A DNA stretch of 64,000 nucleotides from Candidatus Melainabacteria bacterium (lineage in GTDB: Bacteria > Cyanobacteriota > Vampirovibrionia > Obscuribacterales > Obscuribacteraceae). The notes under the pieces are model-generated. The model was not told where the DNA came from and ran no database searches. It was given only the letters and a program-made list of their open reading frames with translations. Positions 26,067 to 35,119 of this stretch are shown piece by piece. The first letter of the stretch is position 1. Each line of letters opens with the position of its first letter. The stretch spans positions 62,001 through 126,000 of the forward strand of contig RXJR01000008.1 of NCBI GenBank assembly GCA_003963305.1, read 5' to 3'. A program made the position numbers and the translations under genes.

Positions 26067-27548
26067 ATGACAAAGAACACAATCGCTGTCATGGCGCCCC
26101 TTCTTGTTGCTGACCCGGCGGCGGGTCTCAACCAGGACGAATGGCGCCATGCTTGGAGCAAATTCGACGAACAGCTCGCCACCGCAAAGCGCCTCGGCGC
26201 TCAGGCTGTTTCGGTCGACATCTGGTGGGGTCTTGTTGAGAAGGTTGAGCGGCAGTACGACTGGTCGTACTACGACACCATCTCCGACCACATCATCAAC
26301 GCGGGACTCAAGTGGGTTCCCATCATGTCGCTGCACCAGTGCGGCGGCAACATCGGTGACACTGTCAACGTGCCCCTGCCTGCCTGGATCTGGACGAAGC
26401 TTGGTTCAAAGCTTGTTTCGCGCGATGTCAATGCCGTCAAGTACGTCAGCGAGCAAGGTAACAGCAGCCCTGAATACGTTTCCTGCTGGGCCACCAATCT
26501 GGTTCTCGACGATTACACTGCCTTCTTCGCCGCCTTCCAGAATCACTTCGCCGGCAAGGCCAGCCACATCGCTGAAATCAACATCAGCCTCGGTCCCGCT
26601 GGTGAGCTGCGTTTCCCCTCGTACAACAGCCATGACAAGAACACCGACTACCCGACTCGGGGTGCACTGCAGTGCTACTCCGAGCTGGCGCGGAAGTCTT
26701 TCGTGGACTACGTGATGACCAAGTACGGTGACCGCGACGGCGTGCGTCAGGCATGGGGCGAGTTCGAGAACATCGAGCCGCCGGTCGATGCCGAAGCGTT
26801 CTTCGCGCACAAGGTCCACGTCAACACCAGGTACGGACAGGACCTGTTCGACTGGTACACGTCGTCATTGTACGAGCATGGCCGCAAGGTCATGACGGCT
26901 GCCCTGGGCGTCTTCTCTGCTGACAGTGCGCCATTCGTCGGTATCGACCTCGGAGCCAAGGTTCCGGGTGTTCACTGGCGCATGGGGCACGTGGAGGGAG
27001 ACCGCATCGTTCTCTCCGACCGTCTGGCTGAACTCAACGCCGGGCTGGTGCGCACGAGCGACTGGAACAACGATGAGAGCCACGGCTACCGGAACATCAT
27101 CAGTCTGTTCCGGCACTTTCAGTGCATCAAGCCCGGTACGCGTGTGGTCTTGCACTTCACGTGTCTAGAGATGGCTGATGGTGAAAACGAGTCCCTGGCG
27201 TTCCAGTTGGTTCGCTGGGTCGGTGCCGAGGCGAAGCGCCAGGGTGTGGTGATCAAGGGCGAGAACGCTCTCAATTACACCCTCTACAACGTGGAGGCGT
27301 GGCAGCGTCTGCGTTCAGCCATGTCGCTGTACGCGGGTCTGACCATCCTTCGCATCAACGATGTCACTGACAACGATGTGGCTCGTCGCGAGTTTCAGGA
27401 AACAACCAAACTCGCGGCGACCACTGAGAGTCCTGCACCGACCGTTGACGTCATGCAGGGCTGTGAGTGCATCGTTCGCTGGCCGATCAACCAGGTCCTT
27501 CACTTCATCCGAGCTGCGTGCCGTACACAGGCCGCGGCAGGCATGTAA
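26067..27548 (+). CDS. Beta-amylase (GH14)
   Basis: 493 residues, similar in length to plant and Bacillus beta-amylases. The enzyme releases maltose from the non-reducing ends of starch or glycogen. Motifs: AVSVDIWWGLVE (about 50-61), SLHQCGGNIGD (about 90-100), the catalytic acid in GPAGELRFPS (about 180) and the catalytic base in the CLEMADGE region (about 370). No signal peptide, so it probably acts on internal glycogen. AGGAGAG lies six bases before ATG 26067. GC-rich codons set it apart from the flanking kinases. Bacterial GH14 is sporadic, so transfer is possible. A small gene follows 57 bases later. Confidence 0.95.
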   Translation: MTKNTIAVMAPLLVADPAAGLNQDEWRHAWSKFDEQLATAKRLGAQAVSVDIWWGLVEKVERQYDWSYYDTISDHIINAGLKWVPIMSLHQCGGNIGDTVNVPLPAWIWTKLGSKLVSRDVNAVKYVSEQGNSSPEYVSCWATNLVLDDYTAFFAAFQNHFAGKASHIAEINISLGPAGELRFPSYNSHDKNTDYPTRGALQCYSELARKSFVDYVMTKYGDRDGVRQAWGEFENIEPPVDAEAFFAHKVHVNTRYGQDLFDWYTSSLYEHGRKVMTAALGVFSADSAPFVGIDLGAKVPGVHWRMGHVEGDRIVLSDRLAELNAGLVRTSDWNNDESHGYRNIISLFRHFQCIKPGTRVVLHFTCLEMADGENESLAFQLVRWVGAEAKRQGVVIKGENALNYTLYNVEAWQRLRSAMSLYAGLTILRINDVTDNDVARREFQETTKLAATTESPAPTVDVMQGCECIVRWPINQVLHFIRAACRTQAAAGM

Positions 27549-27605
27549 CCCAGGGCGCCTCGAAAGAGACGCCTGCATCCAACTGTAAGTTAGTTAGGAG
27601 GCTTT

Positions 27606-27848
27606 ATGTCTACCACACAGTGCGTTCTGCGCGAGGTCGCTCGCGGTGATCACCAGTACGTCCCGGTCACGGACGTCATCAGCCGGATGGGTGCGCTCAT
27701 TCCGGGCGAGACCATCTTCGTCGGCGAGTTCCGCGGTCAGGTCGAGCGCCTCGGTCCTTACGGGTCCGACGAGCGCGTCATCTGCCTTCCCGTGTCCAGC
27801 CTGACCACGACTCGGGCGACGGGCGACGAGCAGCTCTCGGTTCACTGA
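27606..27848 (+). CDS. Small protein of unknown function downstream of beta-amylase
   Basis: 80 residues, preceded by a strong AGGAGG and sharing the GC-rich codon use of the beta-amylase gene, so it is very likely real. The sequence (VLREVARGDHQYVPVTDVISRMG; FVGEFRGQVERLGPYGSD) suggests a small beta-barrel or SH3-like fold, but no family is recognised. It ends before a terminator. Its position suggests a role with the amylase, which cannot be tested from sequence. Confidence 0.75.
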   Translation: MSTTQCVLREVARGDHQYVPVTDVISRMGALIPGETIFVGEFRGQVERLGPYGSDERVICLPVSSLTTTRATGDEQLSVH

Positions 27849-27859
27849 ACCGACCAAAG

Positions 27860-27912
27860 ATGTGGAGGGTGAGTGTGGTGCGCAAGCACCCACTCGCCTC
27901 ATCCACATTTTT
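27860..27912 (+). terminator. Terminator of the beta-amylase operon
   Basis: ATGTGGA (27860-27866) pairs with TCCACAT (27902-27908) around a second GAGTG/CACTC stem, followed by TTTTT. It lies 11 bases past the stop codon. The rest of the gap to 28292 contains AT-rich sequence and presumably the promoter of the repeat protein, which I could not place. Confidence 0.8.
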
Positions 27913-28292
27913 CGGTGTCAGATCTACTTGTCTATACAGTAAGTTTTTTTTGACGACTGTTATACTATAAGTTTTAGTGTTAATCCGGGTGGTTATCCTG
28001 AGCCGGCTAACTGCATAACCAAATTTGTCACACAATTTTCCTGCTTTATTACAATCGCTCCGGTATGTTGATACCACAATCCGGTTCGACGGCAGGCTAA
28101 TACCGCAGTTGATCTGATTGTTCGAATTAAAGTGCCGCTACCGAGCTTGCCCTGAGTAAAAAATCATCTGCAACCGTTGCGCACTATATTTGGTGCCCAC
28201 ATTCAGGTTGTTGTGATTCAGTTGAGTGTTCGTTCAAGGATTGTCCGAGAGACTGCTGCGAATGCATTGAAACCGATTTTAAGGAGATAGAA

Positions 28293-29009
28293 ATGAGCAA
28301 ATTTGATACTTCAGCGGAAGGCGCAATGAACGATCCTCACGTTGCAGCAGGCTTTGCTGATCATCAGGTAGCAATGTCGCAGAATCAGTGGTCGTCAATG
28401 CAGAGCGCAGTTAAATCTGCCTCCGATCTTTCATTTACCAGAGCGCGGCAGGCCGACAGCGGATATCTCGACTGTGAGCCGCTTGGTGAAGGCGCAAGAG
28501 ATGGTGCGGCAGCAGCATGTGTAGGAAAGGGCGCAAGAGCTATTGGAGAAGCTGCAAGCGCTATTGGCGACAGTGCCAGAGCAATCGGAGCAGGTGCCAG
28601 AGCCCTCGGTGACGCGGCTGGCACTCCTGACGAGCTGCGATCCATCGGAGCGGCAGCCCGGGGCATCGGTGACGCGGCTGGCATTCCTGACGAGCTGCGT
28701 TCTATCGGAGCGGCAGCCAGGGCTATCGGTGATGCAGCCAGTGCGGTCGACGACATTGGTCGTGCTTTGAATCATGATGGAGCTATTACAGACCTCGTCC
28801 ATCGTGAGCGCGTCGGCGATGGCATCAAGGGGCACGATCTGACCCTGTCCATGTACGGTGATGGCGGTGGTTATCTTGAATTCCCTGAAGTGCACGGCCC
28901 AATAGGTTTTGTTCCAGAAAGTCAGAAGGGGCGATGGGAGCATCACTCCAGGCATCAGGATGGTGAAGACCCGATGTGCACTGCCTGGGAAATGGGAGGC
29001 AAACGCTAA
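28293..29009 (+). CDS. Repeat protein with 20-residue Ala/Gly/Ile repeats, unknown function
   Basis: 238 residues, AAGGAGATAG before the ATG. Residues 75-155 are built of short repeats of the type ARAIGDAA (11-residue spacing), including two copies of a 20-residue unit GDAAGxPDELRSIGAAARxI. Hydrophobic positions repeat as in amphipathic helices, reminiscent of apolipoprotein- or LEA-like helices that lie on membranes. The C-terminal 60 residues (LTLSMYGDGGGYLEFPEVHG) have different composition. No signal peptide. Function unknown. It ends at a strong terminator shared with convergent gatB. Confidence 0.8.
   Translation: MSKFDTSAEGAMNDPHVAAGFADHQVAMSQNQWSSMQSAVKSASDLSFTRARQADSGYLDCEPLGEGARDGAAAACVGKGARAIGEAASAIGDSARAIGAGARALGDAAGTPDELRSIGAAARGIGDAAGIPDELRSIGAAARAIGDAASAVDDIGRALNHDGAITDLVHRERVGDGIKGHDLTLSMYGDGGGYLEFPEVHGPIGFVPESQKGRWEHHSRHQDGEDPMCTAWEMGGKR
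28608..28740 (+). repeat. 60-bp tandem repeat within a coding region
   Basis: GGTGACGCGGCTGGCA recurs at 28608 and 28668, exactly 60 bases apart, with a diverged third start (GGTGATGCAGCCA) at 28728. The two full units differ at only a few positions, so the duplication is recent. Length is a multiple of three, so the frame is kept. Confidence 0.85.
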
Positions 29010-29031
29010 GTTTTACGATTTTATATGGAAG

Positions 29032-29070
29032 GGAAGCGCCACTACTTGTAGTGGCGCTTCCTCGGCTTTT
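29032..29070. terminator. Bidirectional terminator between convergent genes
   Basis: GGAAGCGCCACTAC (29032-29045) pairs with GTAGTGGCGCTTCC (29048-29061); CTCGGCTTTT follows on the plus strand. It lies between the stop codons of the repeat protein and gatB. Confidence 0.8.
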
Positions 29071-29079
29071 AGCATCATT

Positions 29080-30534
29080 CTAGTCCGGCTCTGGTAACTC
29101 GCCGTCAAGGAGCTTGTTGATGAGCTGCGGATTCGCTTTGCCTTTGGTTGCTTTCATAACAAGACCGAGAAAGTATGGACGCAATTTGTCTGGTTTTTTC
29201 TTGTAGTCCTCGACTTGGGCAGGTGAGCTGACAACTATTTCCTGAACGATCTTTCTAAGTTCGTCTTCGGATAGAGCCTGCCCCAGTCCCTTGTCTTTGA
29301 TCAGTTTTTTTACGTCACCTGCAGTGCCCAACAATTCTGGCAAAAGCTGCTTGAATGCTACGTTGGATGTGAGAGTGCCTTCCGCTACAGCTGCAATTAG
29401 ATCTCTTAAATTCTCCGGCGTGATGGTAAGTTCTGAGAATTCTTTCTTGTTGTCGCGCATGTAGAACGCAATTGCATTTGTTAGCAGGTTGGCGGATTTC
29501 TCGGCGTCGACGCCGAGGTCAAGCACGCGGTCGTAGAAGTCGGACATGGCGCGCGACTCGGCCAGGATGCCCGCGTTGTATTCAGACAGTCCATGCTTGC
29601 TGATGTAGCGCTGGCGCCTTTGCTCCGGCAGTTCCGGCAGAGAGGCTCTGATTTCATCGACCCAGTTTTTGTCGATTGCCAGTGGTACTAAATCTGGTTC
29701 TGGGAAATAGCGATAGTCGTGTGAGTCTTCTTTCGATCGCATCGAGAATGTGGCTTGTTTGGCTTCGTTCCACAGTCTCGTCTCTTGAACGACTCTTTCT
29801 CCACTATCGAGCAATTGCGCCTGTCTCTCTATTTCCGATTCGATGGCATCACGAACAGACTTGAAACTATTCATGTTTTTGATTTCGGTTCTGGTGCCGA
29901 ATTTTTCTTGACCGACAGGGCGAATTGAGACGTTTGCATCGCAGCGGAAGCTTCCTTCCTCAAGATTTCCATCGCAAACTCCGATGTAGCGCAGAATATT
30001 TCTCAGTTCAGTCAGATAATCACGTGCTTCTTCGGCGCTGCGTATGTCAGGCTCAGAGACGATTTCCAGAAGTGGTACGCCCGAGCGATTGTAATCCGCA
30101 TTGCTGTGTGTCGAACCGTGCAGCCCGGCAGCGCCTGCGTGGACGAGCTTGCCTGCGTCTTCTTCCAGATGAGCTCGGTTGATGCGAATCTTTTTGCCGT
30201 TGATTGATAGGTGCCCATTCTGACAGACAGGGCGGTCCAGCTGCGAGATCTGGTATCCCTTGGGTAGGTCGGGATAAAAATAGTTTTTGCGATCGAATCT
30301 ACTATCCTCGGCGATCTGGCAATTGAGTGCCAGTCCGGTTCTTATGCCGAATTCGACTGCTTTCTTGTTGAGAACGGGAAGAACACCGGGCATGCCTACA
30401 CAAACAGCGCAGGCATGGTCGTTTGGGGCGCCGCCAAAATCAGTCGGACAGCCGCAAAACAGCTTGGTTTTCGTTTTCAGCTGGGCGTGCACTTCCAGTC
30501 CGATTACTGGCTCGTATTTCAACTTTTCGGTCAT
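29080..30534 (-). CDS. gatB: Aspartyl/glutamyl-tRNA amidotransferase subunit B
   Basis: 484 residues, the normal length. GatB is the kinase/transamidation subunit of GatCAB, which converts Glu-tRNA(Gln) to Gln-tRNA(Gln). Signatures: YEPVIGLEVHAQLKTKTKLFCGC at the start, DLPKGYQISQ, RAHLEEDAGK and the zinc-site region; the C-terminal YqeY/GatB helical domain starts near residue 330 (LPELPEQRRQRYISKHGL) and ends with GLVMKATKGKANP. Its ATG overlaps the stop codon of mlaD by four bases, so it is the last gene of the mla operon. Confidence 0.97.
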   Translation of the reverse strand: MTEKLKYEPVIGLEVHAQLKTKTKLFCGCPTDFGGAPNDHACAVCVGMPGVLPVLNKKAVEFGIRTGLALNCQIAEDSRFDRKNYFYPDLPKGYQISQLDRPVCQNGHLSINGKKIRINRAHLEEDAGKLVHAGAAGLHGSTHSNADYNRSGVPLLEIVSEPDIRSAEEARDYLTELRNILRYIGVCDGNLEEGSFRCDANVSIRPVGQEKFGTRTEIKNMNSFKSVRDAIESEIERQAQLLDSGERVVQETRLWNEAKQATFSMRSKEDSHDYRYFPEPDLVPLAIDKNWVDEIRASLPELPEQRRQRYISKHGLSEYNAGILAESRAMSDFYDRVLDLGVDAEKSANLLTNAIAFYMRDNKKEFSELTITPENLRDLIAAVAEGTLTSNVAFKQLLPELLGTAGDVKKLIKDKGLGQALSEDELRKIVQEIVVSSPAQVEDYKKKPDKLRPYFLGLVMKATKGKANPQLINKLLDGELPEPD

Positions 30535-31841
30535 TTCGAAGATTCCTTATCGGGATTCGTATCGCCACCTGGCACTGCAGCTGGAGCGGGGGCCGGATTT
30601 TCCGGGTCGGCTTTGCCTTTTTTGATCAACTCTTTGGCTTTGTTGTCGTTTTCTTTCTGTACTTCCAGCCCTTGATTGACAGTCTCGATGTGACCGGGTC
30701 TGCCCACGATCATATGCAGGAGCGGAGCCCGTTTGTCGAGCACCTGGCTCATCTGCAGGGCTGCGAAATTGATATGTGTGGCGGCAGTTCTCACCTTTTC
30801 TGACGTGCTCATCAGGTTGTCTTTCAGATCTTTGTTTGCCAGCACTTTGTTCAGATTGGCCATTGATTCTTTCGCGTCTGCCAGAATCTGTTTCACATCA
30901 CTGCGCACGCCCTGGTCATCAGAGAGTTTGCCGACTCGCTCGACGGCACTTTTGATATTCTCAGTCGAAACGTTGAGCTTGTTGAGCATCGTGATCACAT
31001 CGTCCCGAGTGCCTTTGTCGCCGACTACACTGGTTAATTCATGAATGGCCGCCTGAATGTTGGCAGACGTTTCTTTGGCTTTCTCGGCTGTCTCCTTCAG
31101 GTCAGACGATAGCGCTGGATTGTCGAGCAGGCGATTGACCTTGCGAGAGGTCGTACGCCAGTCGTCAGCCAATGCGTCGATTCGACGGAATGAGGTTTTG
31201 GAATTGACACGCAAATCGTTAGCCAGATTATCGAAAGTCTGAAACGATTCTTCACCGCGTCCAAAAAATCCTTTGGCATTTTTGGCTGCCGCCTTGGTAT
31301 CAGAAGCGGCATCACCAAATTTTTTCGACGTTTCGCTCAGACTGTCAGCCGCTTTGGCGATGCGTTCTGCTTTGGCATCGAAATCGATTTGACCGATATT
31401 GGTGGCGATTTTGTTGAGAATCAACTCGGTTCGCACCGGGTCTACACCGGTCTGGATGTCTGATTCGGCTACGACTTCTTTGGATGCGTCGGTGCCTTCA
31501 GGTAGTTTCACTTCGATGTATTTTGCGCCGACCAGCCCCAGGGTTTGAATGGTGTAAATGGACCCCTTGTAGACCGTCGCTTCTTCGCTGTTGATTTTTA
31601 GAATGACATCAACAACTCCGTCTTTTAGTTTGATTTTTTCGACAACGCCGACCCGCACTCCGTTGATATTCACTGGTGCATTAGTGTTCAGACCTGCCAC
31701 ATCGTGAAACGTTACAGTGAAGCGCTGTGGCGGCTTGGAGGCTATGTTCTTGAGCCAGGTCCAACCATAGGTGAGGAGCATCACCGCGATTGTTGTGATG
31801 AAGCCTACATACATAGCTAGATTTGGTCTACTGGAATCCAT
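30531..31841 (-). CDS. mlaD: MlaD-like MCE-domain lipid transport protein
   Basis: 436 residues. One N-terminal membrane helix (about 9-27), then an MCE domain (about 40-120: FHDVAGLNTNAPVNINGVRV and LVGAKYIEVKLPEG), followed by about 250 residues of long helices and coiled coil, and a Pro/Ala/Lys end. MCE proteins form hexameric tunnels in the periplasm that pass phospholipids between membranes; long helical tails like this occur in the cyanobacterial and plant TGD2-type members. It lies directly after the ATPase and permease of the same system and overlaps gatB. Confidence 0.92.
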   Translation of the reverse strand: MDSSRPNLAMYVGFITTIAVMLLTYGWTWLKNIASKPPQRFTVTFHDVAGLNTNAPVNINGVRVGVVEKIKLKDGVVDVILKINSEEATVYKGSIYTIQTLGLVGAKYIEVKLPEGTDASKEVVAESDIQTGVDPVRTELILNKIATNIGQIDFDAKAERIAKAADSLSETSKKFGDAASDTKAAAKNAKGFFGRGEESFQTFDNLANDLRVNSKTSFRRIDALADDWRTTSRKVNRLLDNPALSSDLKETAEKAKETSANIQAAIHELTSVVGDKGTRDDVITMLNKLNVSTENIKSAVERVGKLSDDQGVRSDVKQILADAKESMANLNKVLANKDLKDNLMSTSEKVRTAATHINFAALQMSQVLDKRAPLLHMIVGRPGHIETVNQGLEVQKENDNKAKELIKKGKADPENPAPAPAAVPGGDTNPDKESSK

Positions 31842-31894
31842 TAGTTTCTTCGTTTCTGCTCGGGGGGTTCTCTGTTGTGTTGCGGGTTTGGGAT

Positions 31895-32665
31895 TTAGAC
31901 GTTTGCTGCCAGCATCGGGCCTTCCTTGGTAGCATTGGCGAACTGTTTCATGTATGGATTTTCAGAGATTACTGCTTCATCGGGTCGTCCTTCCCATACG
32001 ATCTTACCTGCGTGCATAAGAATTACCCTGTGTGCTGTACGTGTCCATGTCGAATGTTGATGTGTGACTACGATCGAAGCTGCATGAAGTTCGGTTTCGA
32101 GTGTGATCATGTAATCTTCGATGACGGTTGATATGACCGGGTCCAATCCCGTAGTCGGTTCATCGTAGAAAATAATTTCCGGATCGTTGACTATAGCTCG
32201 GGCAAAGCTGGTTCGTTTTTGTTGCCCACCTGAAAGGTTGCTGGGATAAGCCTGTGCGAATCCTTCCAGCCCGACCAGTTTCAATGTGTCATTGATTTTC
32301 TTTTGTTGCTCGGCTCTTGTCATTTTTAAGCTTCGCAGCGGCAGTCTCAAATTCTCCTCGACGCTGAGCGAGTTGAGCAGGGCTGATCCCTGGAAAACCA
32401 AGCCGTATTTGTCTGACGCCAGTTCGATAGTGCCGCTGTCGGGTTGGATGAGACCGCACAAGAGTTTCAAGATTGTAGATTTGCCGCAGCCTGATGGTCC
32501 GATGATGCCAAGCGTCTCGCCCGCATAGACGTCAAAGCTGAGGCCACGTAAAACATGGCGATTTCCGAACGATTTGTGCAAATCGCGCACCTTGATCATG
32601 GCTCGTCCCCGCTCAGATTGCGGGCGCGGACCTTTGAAAGATTCGCCACTGGAACTTTGCGTCAT
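31895..32665 (-). CDS. mlaF: MlaF-like ABC ATPase of the lipid transporter
   Basis: About 256 residues. Complete ABC ATPase: Walker A GPSGCGKST, Q-loop FQGSALLNSLSVEENL, signature NLSGGQQKR, Walker B IIFYDEPTTGLDP and the H-loop histidine in VVTHQHS. The segment LLNSLSVEENL is typical of Mla/TGD3-type ATPases. It powers lipid movement through MlaE/MlaD. The start at 32665 follows the mlaE stop codon by one base with GAGG just before; the longer frame from 32698 overlaps mlaE and looks like its shadow. Confidence 0.93.
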   Translation of the reverse strand: MTQSSSGESFKGPRPQSERGRAMIKVRDLHKSFGNRHVLRGLSFDVYAGETLGIIGPSGCGKSTILKLLCGLIQPDSGTIELASDKYGLVFQGSALLNSLSVEENLRLPLRSLKMTRAEQQKKINDTLKLVGLEGFAQAYPSNLSGGQQKRTSFARAIVNDPEIIFYDEPTTGLDPVISTVIEDYMITLETELHAASIVVTHQHSTWTRTAHRVILMHAGKIVWEGRPDEAVISENPYMKQFANATKEGPMLAANV

Positions 32666-32666
32666 G

Positions 32667-33488
32667 TTACCTCGGAGCGTAGGTGAGAGAGGTAACAACG
32701 TAGTTGAAGATGAAGATCATAGTCATCGTCCAGACAATTGTCCGTGTTGTGGCTATACCCACGTCTTCTGCGCCACCGCGCGTGTGCAGACCGATAGCAC
32801 ATGAGAACATGACGATAATGGTGGCATTGATCCAGGATTTTAAAAAGTGGACGTAGAAGTCTCTGTCTAGAATAGTCTGCCTGACTGAGTCCAGGAAGGT
32901 GCTGGGTGGTACGTTTGCGGCTGTCTGGGCGATCCAGATTCCGGCGATCAGTCCGACTGCCATAGCATAGACAGAAAGTACAGGCATCATGCAAAATGCG
33001 GCTACGTAGCGCGGCACTACGAGGAACTGCACTGGGTCGATGCGCATTACTCGAAGGGCGTCGATCTGCTCTGTGATCATCATTGTTGTCAACTCGGCAG
33101 CAATCGAGCTGCCCACTCTGCCGGCTACCATTACTCCAGCGGTAATCGGACCGATCTCGCGAACCAGAGCTAGCGAGACCACGCCGCCGATGGCTGTGTC
33201 CGCACCGAACAAAACTAATTCTCGTGAAATCTGCAAAGACATGGCGAAGCCCGTGAACAGTGCGGTTAATGCCACGACGACCACCGATTTGACGCCTATC
33301 ATGTAACACTGCCTGATTGTCTCTTCCTTGTCGATCTTACCGGTGAAGATGTATTTCAGTGTGCGGCCGAACATGAGCATTACCTGACCAATTACTTCCC
33401 AGCCTACGGCAAACTGCGAAACCACGAAGGTCAGCACTGGAATGCGAAAAGGCTTTTTCGGTTTGGCTGGAGAAACAGTTGAAGTCAT
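32667..33488 (-). CDS. mlaE: MlaE-like permease of the lipid transporter
   Basis: 273 residues with five to six membrane helices. The family motif REIGPITAGVMVAGRVGSSIAAELTTM (about 115-140), followed by MRIDPVQFLVVPR, is diagnostic for MlaE/TGD1 permeases. It sits in the inner membrane and works with MlaF and MlaD. No good ribosome binding site was seen before the ATG. First gene of mlaE-mlaF-mlaD-gatB. Confidence 0.95.
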   Translation of the reverse strand: MTSTVSPAKPKKPFRIPVLTFVVSQFAVGWEVIGQVMLMFGRTLKYIFTGKIDKEETIRQCYMIGVKSVVVVALTALFTGFAMSLQISRELVLFGADTAIGGVVSLALVREIGPITAGVMVAGRVGSSIAAELTTMMITEQIDALRVMRIDPVQFLVVPRYVAAFCMMPVLSVYAMAVGLIAGIWIAQTAANVPPSTFLDSVRQTILDRDFYVHFLKSWINATIIVMFSCAIGLHTRGGAEDVGIATTRTIVWTMTMIFIFNYVVTSLTYAPR

Positions 33489-33924
33489 GGGTCAATTTTA
33501 CTTGCTTTGACAGGGCCTACCAAGCGATTTGAACTGGCAGCCGTCATAGCGTCACGCAAATACAGGTATTTTCTCACTAATGTAGTAATCATTGACAACC
33601 GGTTGCCAGGCGCATCTTGCGCGCACAAGAGATAACGACGACCGTCGCCCGTTATTGTTTCCGGTTCTTCTGCTGCACCGTCTGTAGTATCAACAGTTTC
33701 TTAAGTGTTGTTTGAGCGAGATCTGTTTCTTGCGTCCGGGATATCAGCATTCAGGTGGTTTGACCAGAGCCTTCAGTTTGAGCATGGTGGAAACCGCAAG
33801 CCGAAACGCCCACAGAGCTTGGCTTGCGATCTGTTGGGCGGCATGAGGGGTGATTTCCCCATCGACTTCTAGAACGACAAAGTTAATCTATTGGAGGCTG
33901 ATGAATTGAGGAATCACTGACCAG
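33489..33924. other. Divergent gap between mlaE and an unknown gene
   Basis: Contains TTGACA (33592-33597) overlapping the palindrome CAACCGGTTG (33596-33605), a possible repressed promoter, and an inverted repeat CGCAAGCC/GGCTTGCG (33795-33802/33821-33828). No gene is supported. Confidence 0.4.
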
Positions 33925-34614
33925 ATGAGACCAATGGACATTTTTTCGGAGAAGAGCAGCATCCGTGATGGACGGCTCGACAAAGCTTGCAGCTCAGCTC
34001 TCGTTTACGAGGCGCACTCACTGTCCATCCAGAGTCAGTTCCACCGGGCAGACAATAAGCACGATCCCAAGAATCCCAACGGCAAGCCGGTAGATGGCGA
34101 TTTCAACAGTGCAGTTGGCTTCGGCAAACGCGATCAGATGGCGCTGGCTTCCCTGGTGTTCTGCAACCCCTTGATGATGCTCGGTATGGGCGCCGCGCTT
34201 GGTGTGTCAGACACGATTCGGATGAATCGGGAGCAGGCGCTCAAGGAAGCCCCAATGCGCCGATTGAGGCAGGTAGCGCTGGAGTCGCGCCAGGAGCCGA
34301 AAGATGAGCGCACTCTGCTTTCTGTTCCTACCGACAGCCTGGCTACGAGAATGAACTTCCGTCCGGAAAGCACTTCGTCGCGTAAGTCAAAGCTGGAATT
34401 CAAAAATCGTCAGGAAAATGTCTTGTACCCGGCTGAATTTCGTAAACCGGATCCGGAGCGCTCATGGGTCAAGGCCAGTAAATTGCTCAAGCGAAAACAA
34501 CAGCTCGTCGACCAACTGGCAAAATGCCGTGGCTTCTTGCCTTTGAATCTGGTTTCAGCACTGGCTGCAAAGATCGAACTGCTCGATAAAGAACTGAAAA
34601 AGATGGGCTGTTAA
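33925..34614 (+). CDS. Protein of unknown function
   Basis: 229 residues, no signal peptide. One hydrophobic stretch (ALASLVFCNPLMMLGMGAAL, about 74-93) may be a membrane helix. The rest is polar and basic, with a C-terminal helical, probably coiled-coil part (LLKRKQQLVDQLAKCRGF; LAAKIELLDKELKKMG). No family is recognised. TTGGAGG upstream stands before a three-codon ORF (ATG AAT TGA), and a second GAGG lies 13 bases before the chosen ATG, so translation may be coupled to that mini-ORF. Confidence 0.65.
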   Translation: MRPMDIFSEKSSIRDGRLDKACSSALVYEAHSLSIQSQFHRADNKHDPKNPNGKPVDGDFNSAVGFGKRDQMALASLVFCNPLMMLGMGAALGVSDTIRMNREQALKEAPMRRLRQVALESRQEPKDERTLLSVPTDSLATRMNFRPESTSSRKSKLEFKNRQENVLYPAEFRKPDPERSWVKASKLLKRKQQLVDQLAKCRGFLPLNLVSALAAKIELLDKELKKMGC

Positions 34615-34666
34615 CCCATCTCCTCAGTGGTCGCGCTGCCTGGCGGACATCTTGCAACGTTATTCT

Positions 34667-34936
34667 CTAGAACCAGCGGTGGAATCGGTTGTCCCATCTG
34701 CGCATTGCGCGTTGCTGGTCGCGAATAGCTTCACGCCGTTCGTGCCGCAGCTCCCGGATCACACCGCGTCTGTTATCGTAGTAGCCGTTGTTGTAGTAGC
34801 CATTGTTGTAATAGCCGTAAGGCATGGCTTCTCGATTCCAGTAGCCGCGATGGTGATCGTGGCTTTGTGCGGCAGGCATGAAAAAGGCGCTGCTGCCGAT
34901 TACCGCGAGTGCTGCGGCCATTATCTGTTTCTTCAT
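34667..34936 (-). CDS. Small secreted Tyr/Asn-repeat protein
   Basis: 89 residues. Signal peptide with cleavage near AAQS (about residue 25), then a GYYNNGYYNNGYYDN repeat and a strongly basic, helical C-terminus (RELRHERREAIRDQQRAMRR). The mature protein is about 65 residues. GAGGAGG precedes the ATG. Tyr/Asn/Gly-rich repeats are seen in small envelope or matrix proteins; the function here is unknown. Convergent with the gene at 33925. Confidence 0.8.
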   Translation of the reverse strand: MKKQIMAAALAVIGSSAFFMPAAQSHDHHRGYWNREAMPYGYYNNGYYNNGYYDNRRGVIRELRHERREAIRDQQRAMRRWDNRFHRWF

Positions 34937-35119
34937 TTTGATCCTCCTCGCATCTTTCCACTGGTGAGCAGTCCGATGTAAATCTTTCAGGCTCTGGTGC
35001 GTTGTTTCCTCACCACGGGTTTGAAGACGCGATTGATTTATGATTTGGTTCCTACTTAGAGATCCGGAACATTGAATGTAAACGAGCGTCGGCCGGTAAG
35101 TAGGTTTGGAGGAACATTC

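Noticed and set aside
28060-28110. GGTTCGA resembling a tRNA T-loop
   Set aside because: No acceptor stem or anticodon arm can be formed around it. No tRNA was found anywhere in the window.
28608-28740. CRISPR-like repeat
   Set aside because: Repeats are directly adjacent, 60 bases, in frame and coding; there are no spacers or cas genes.
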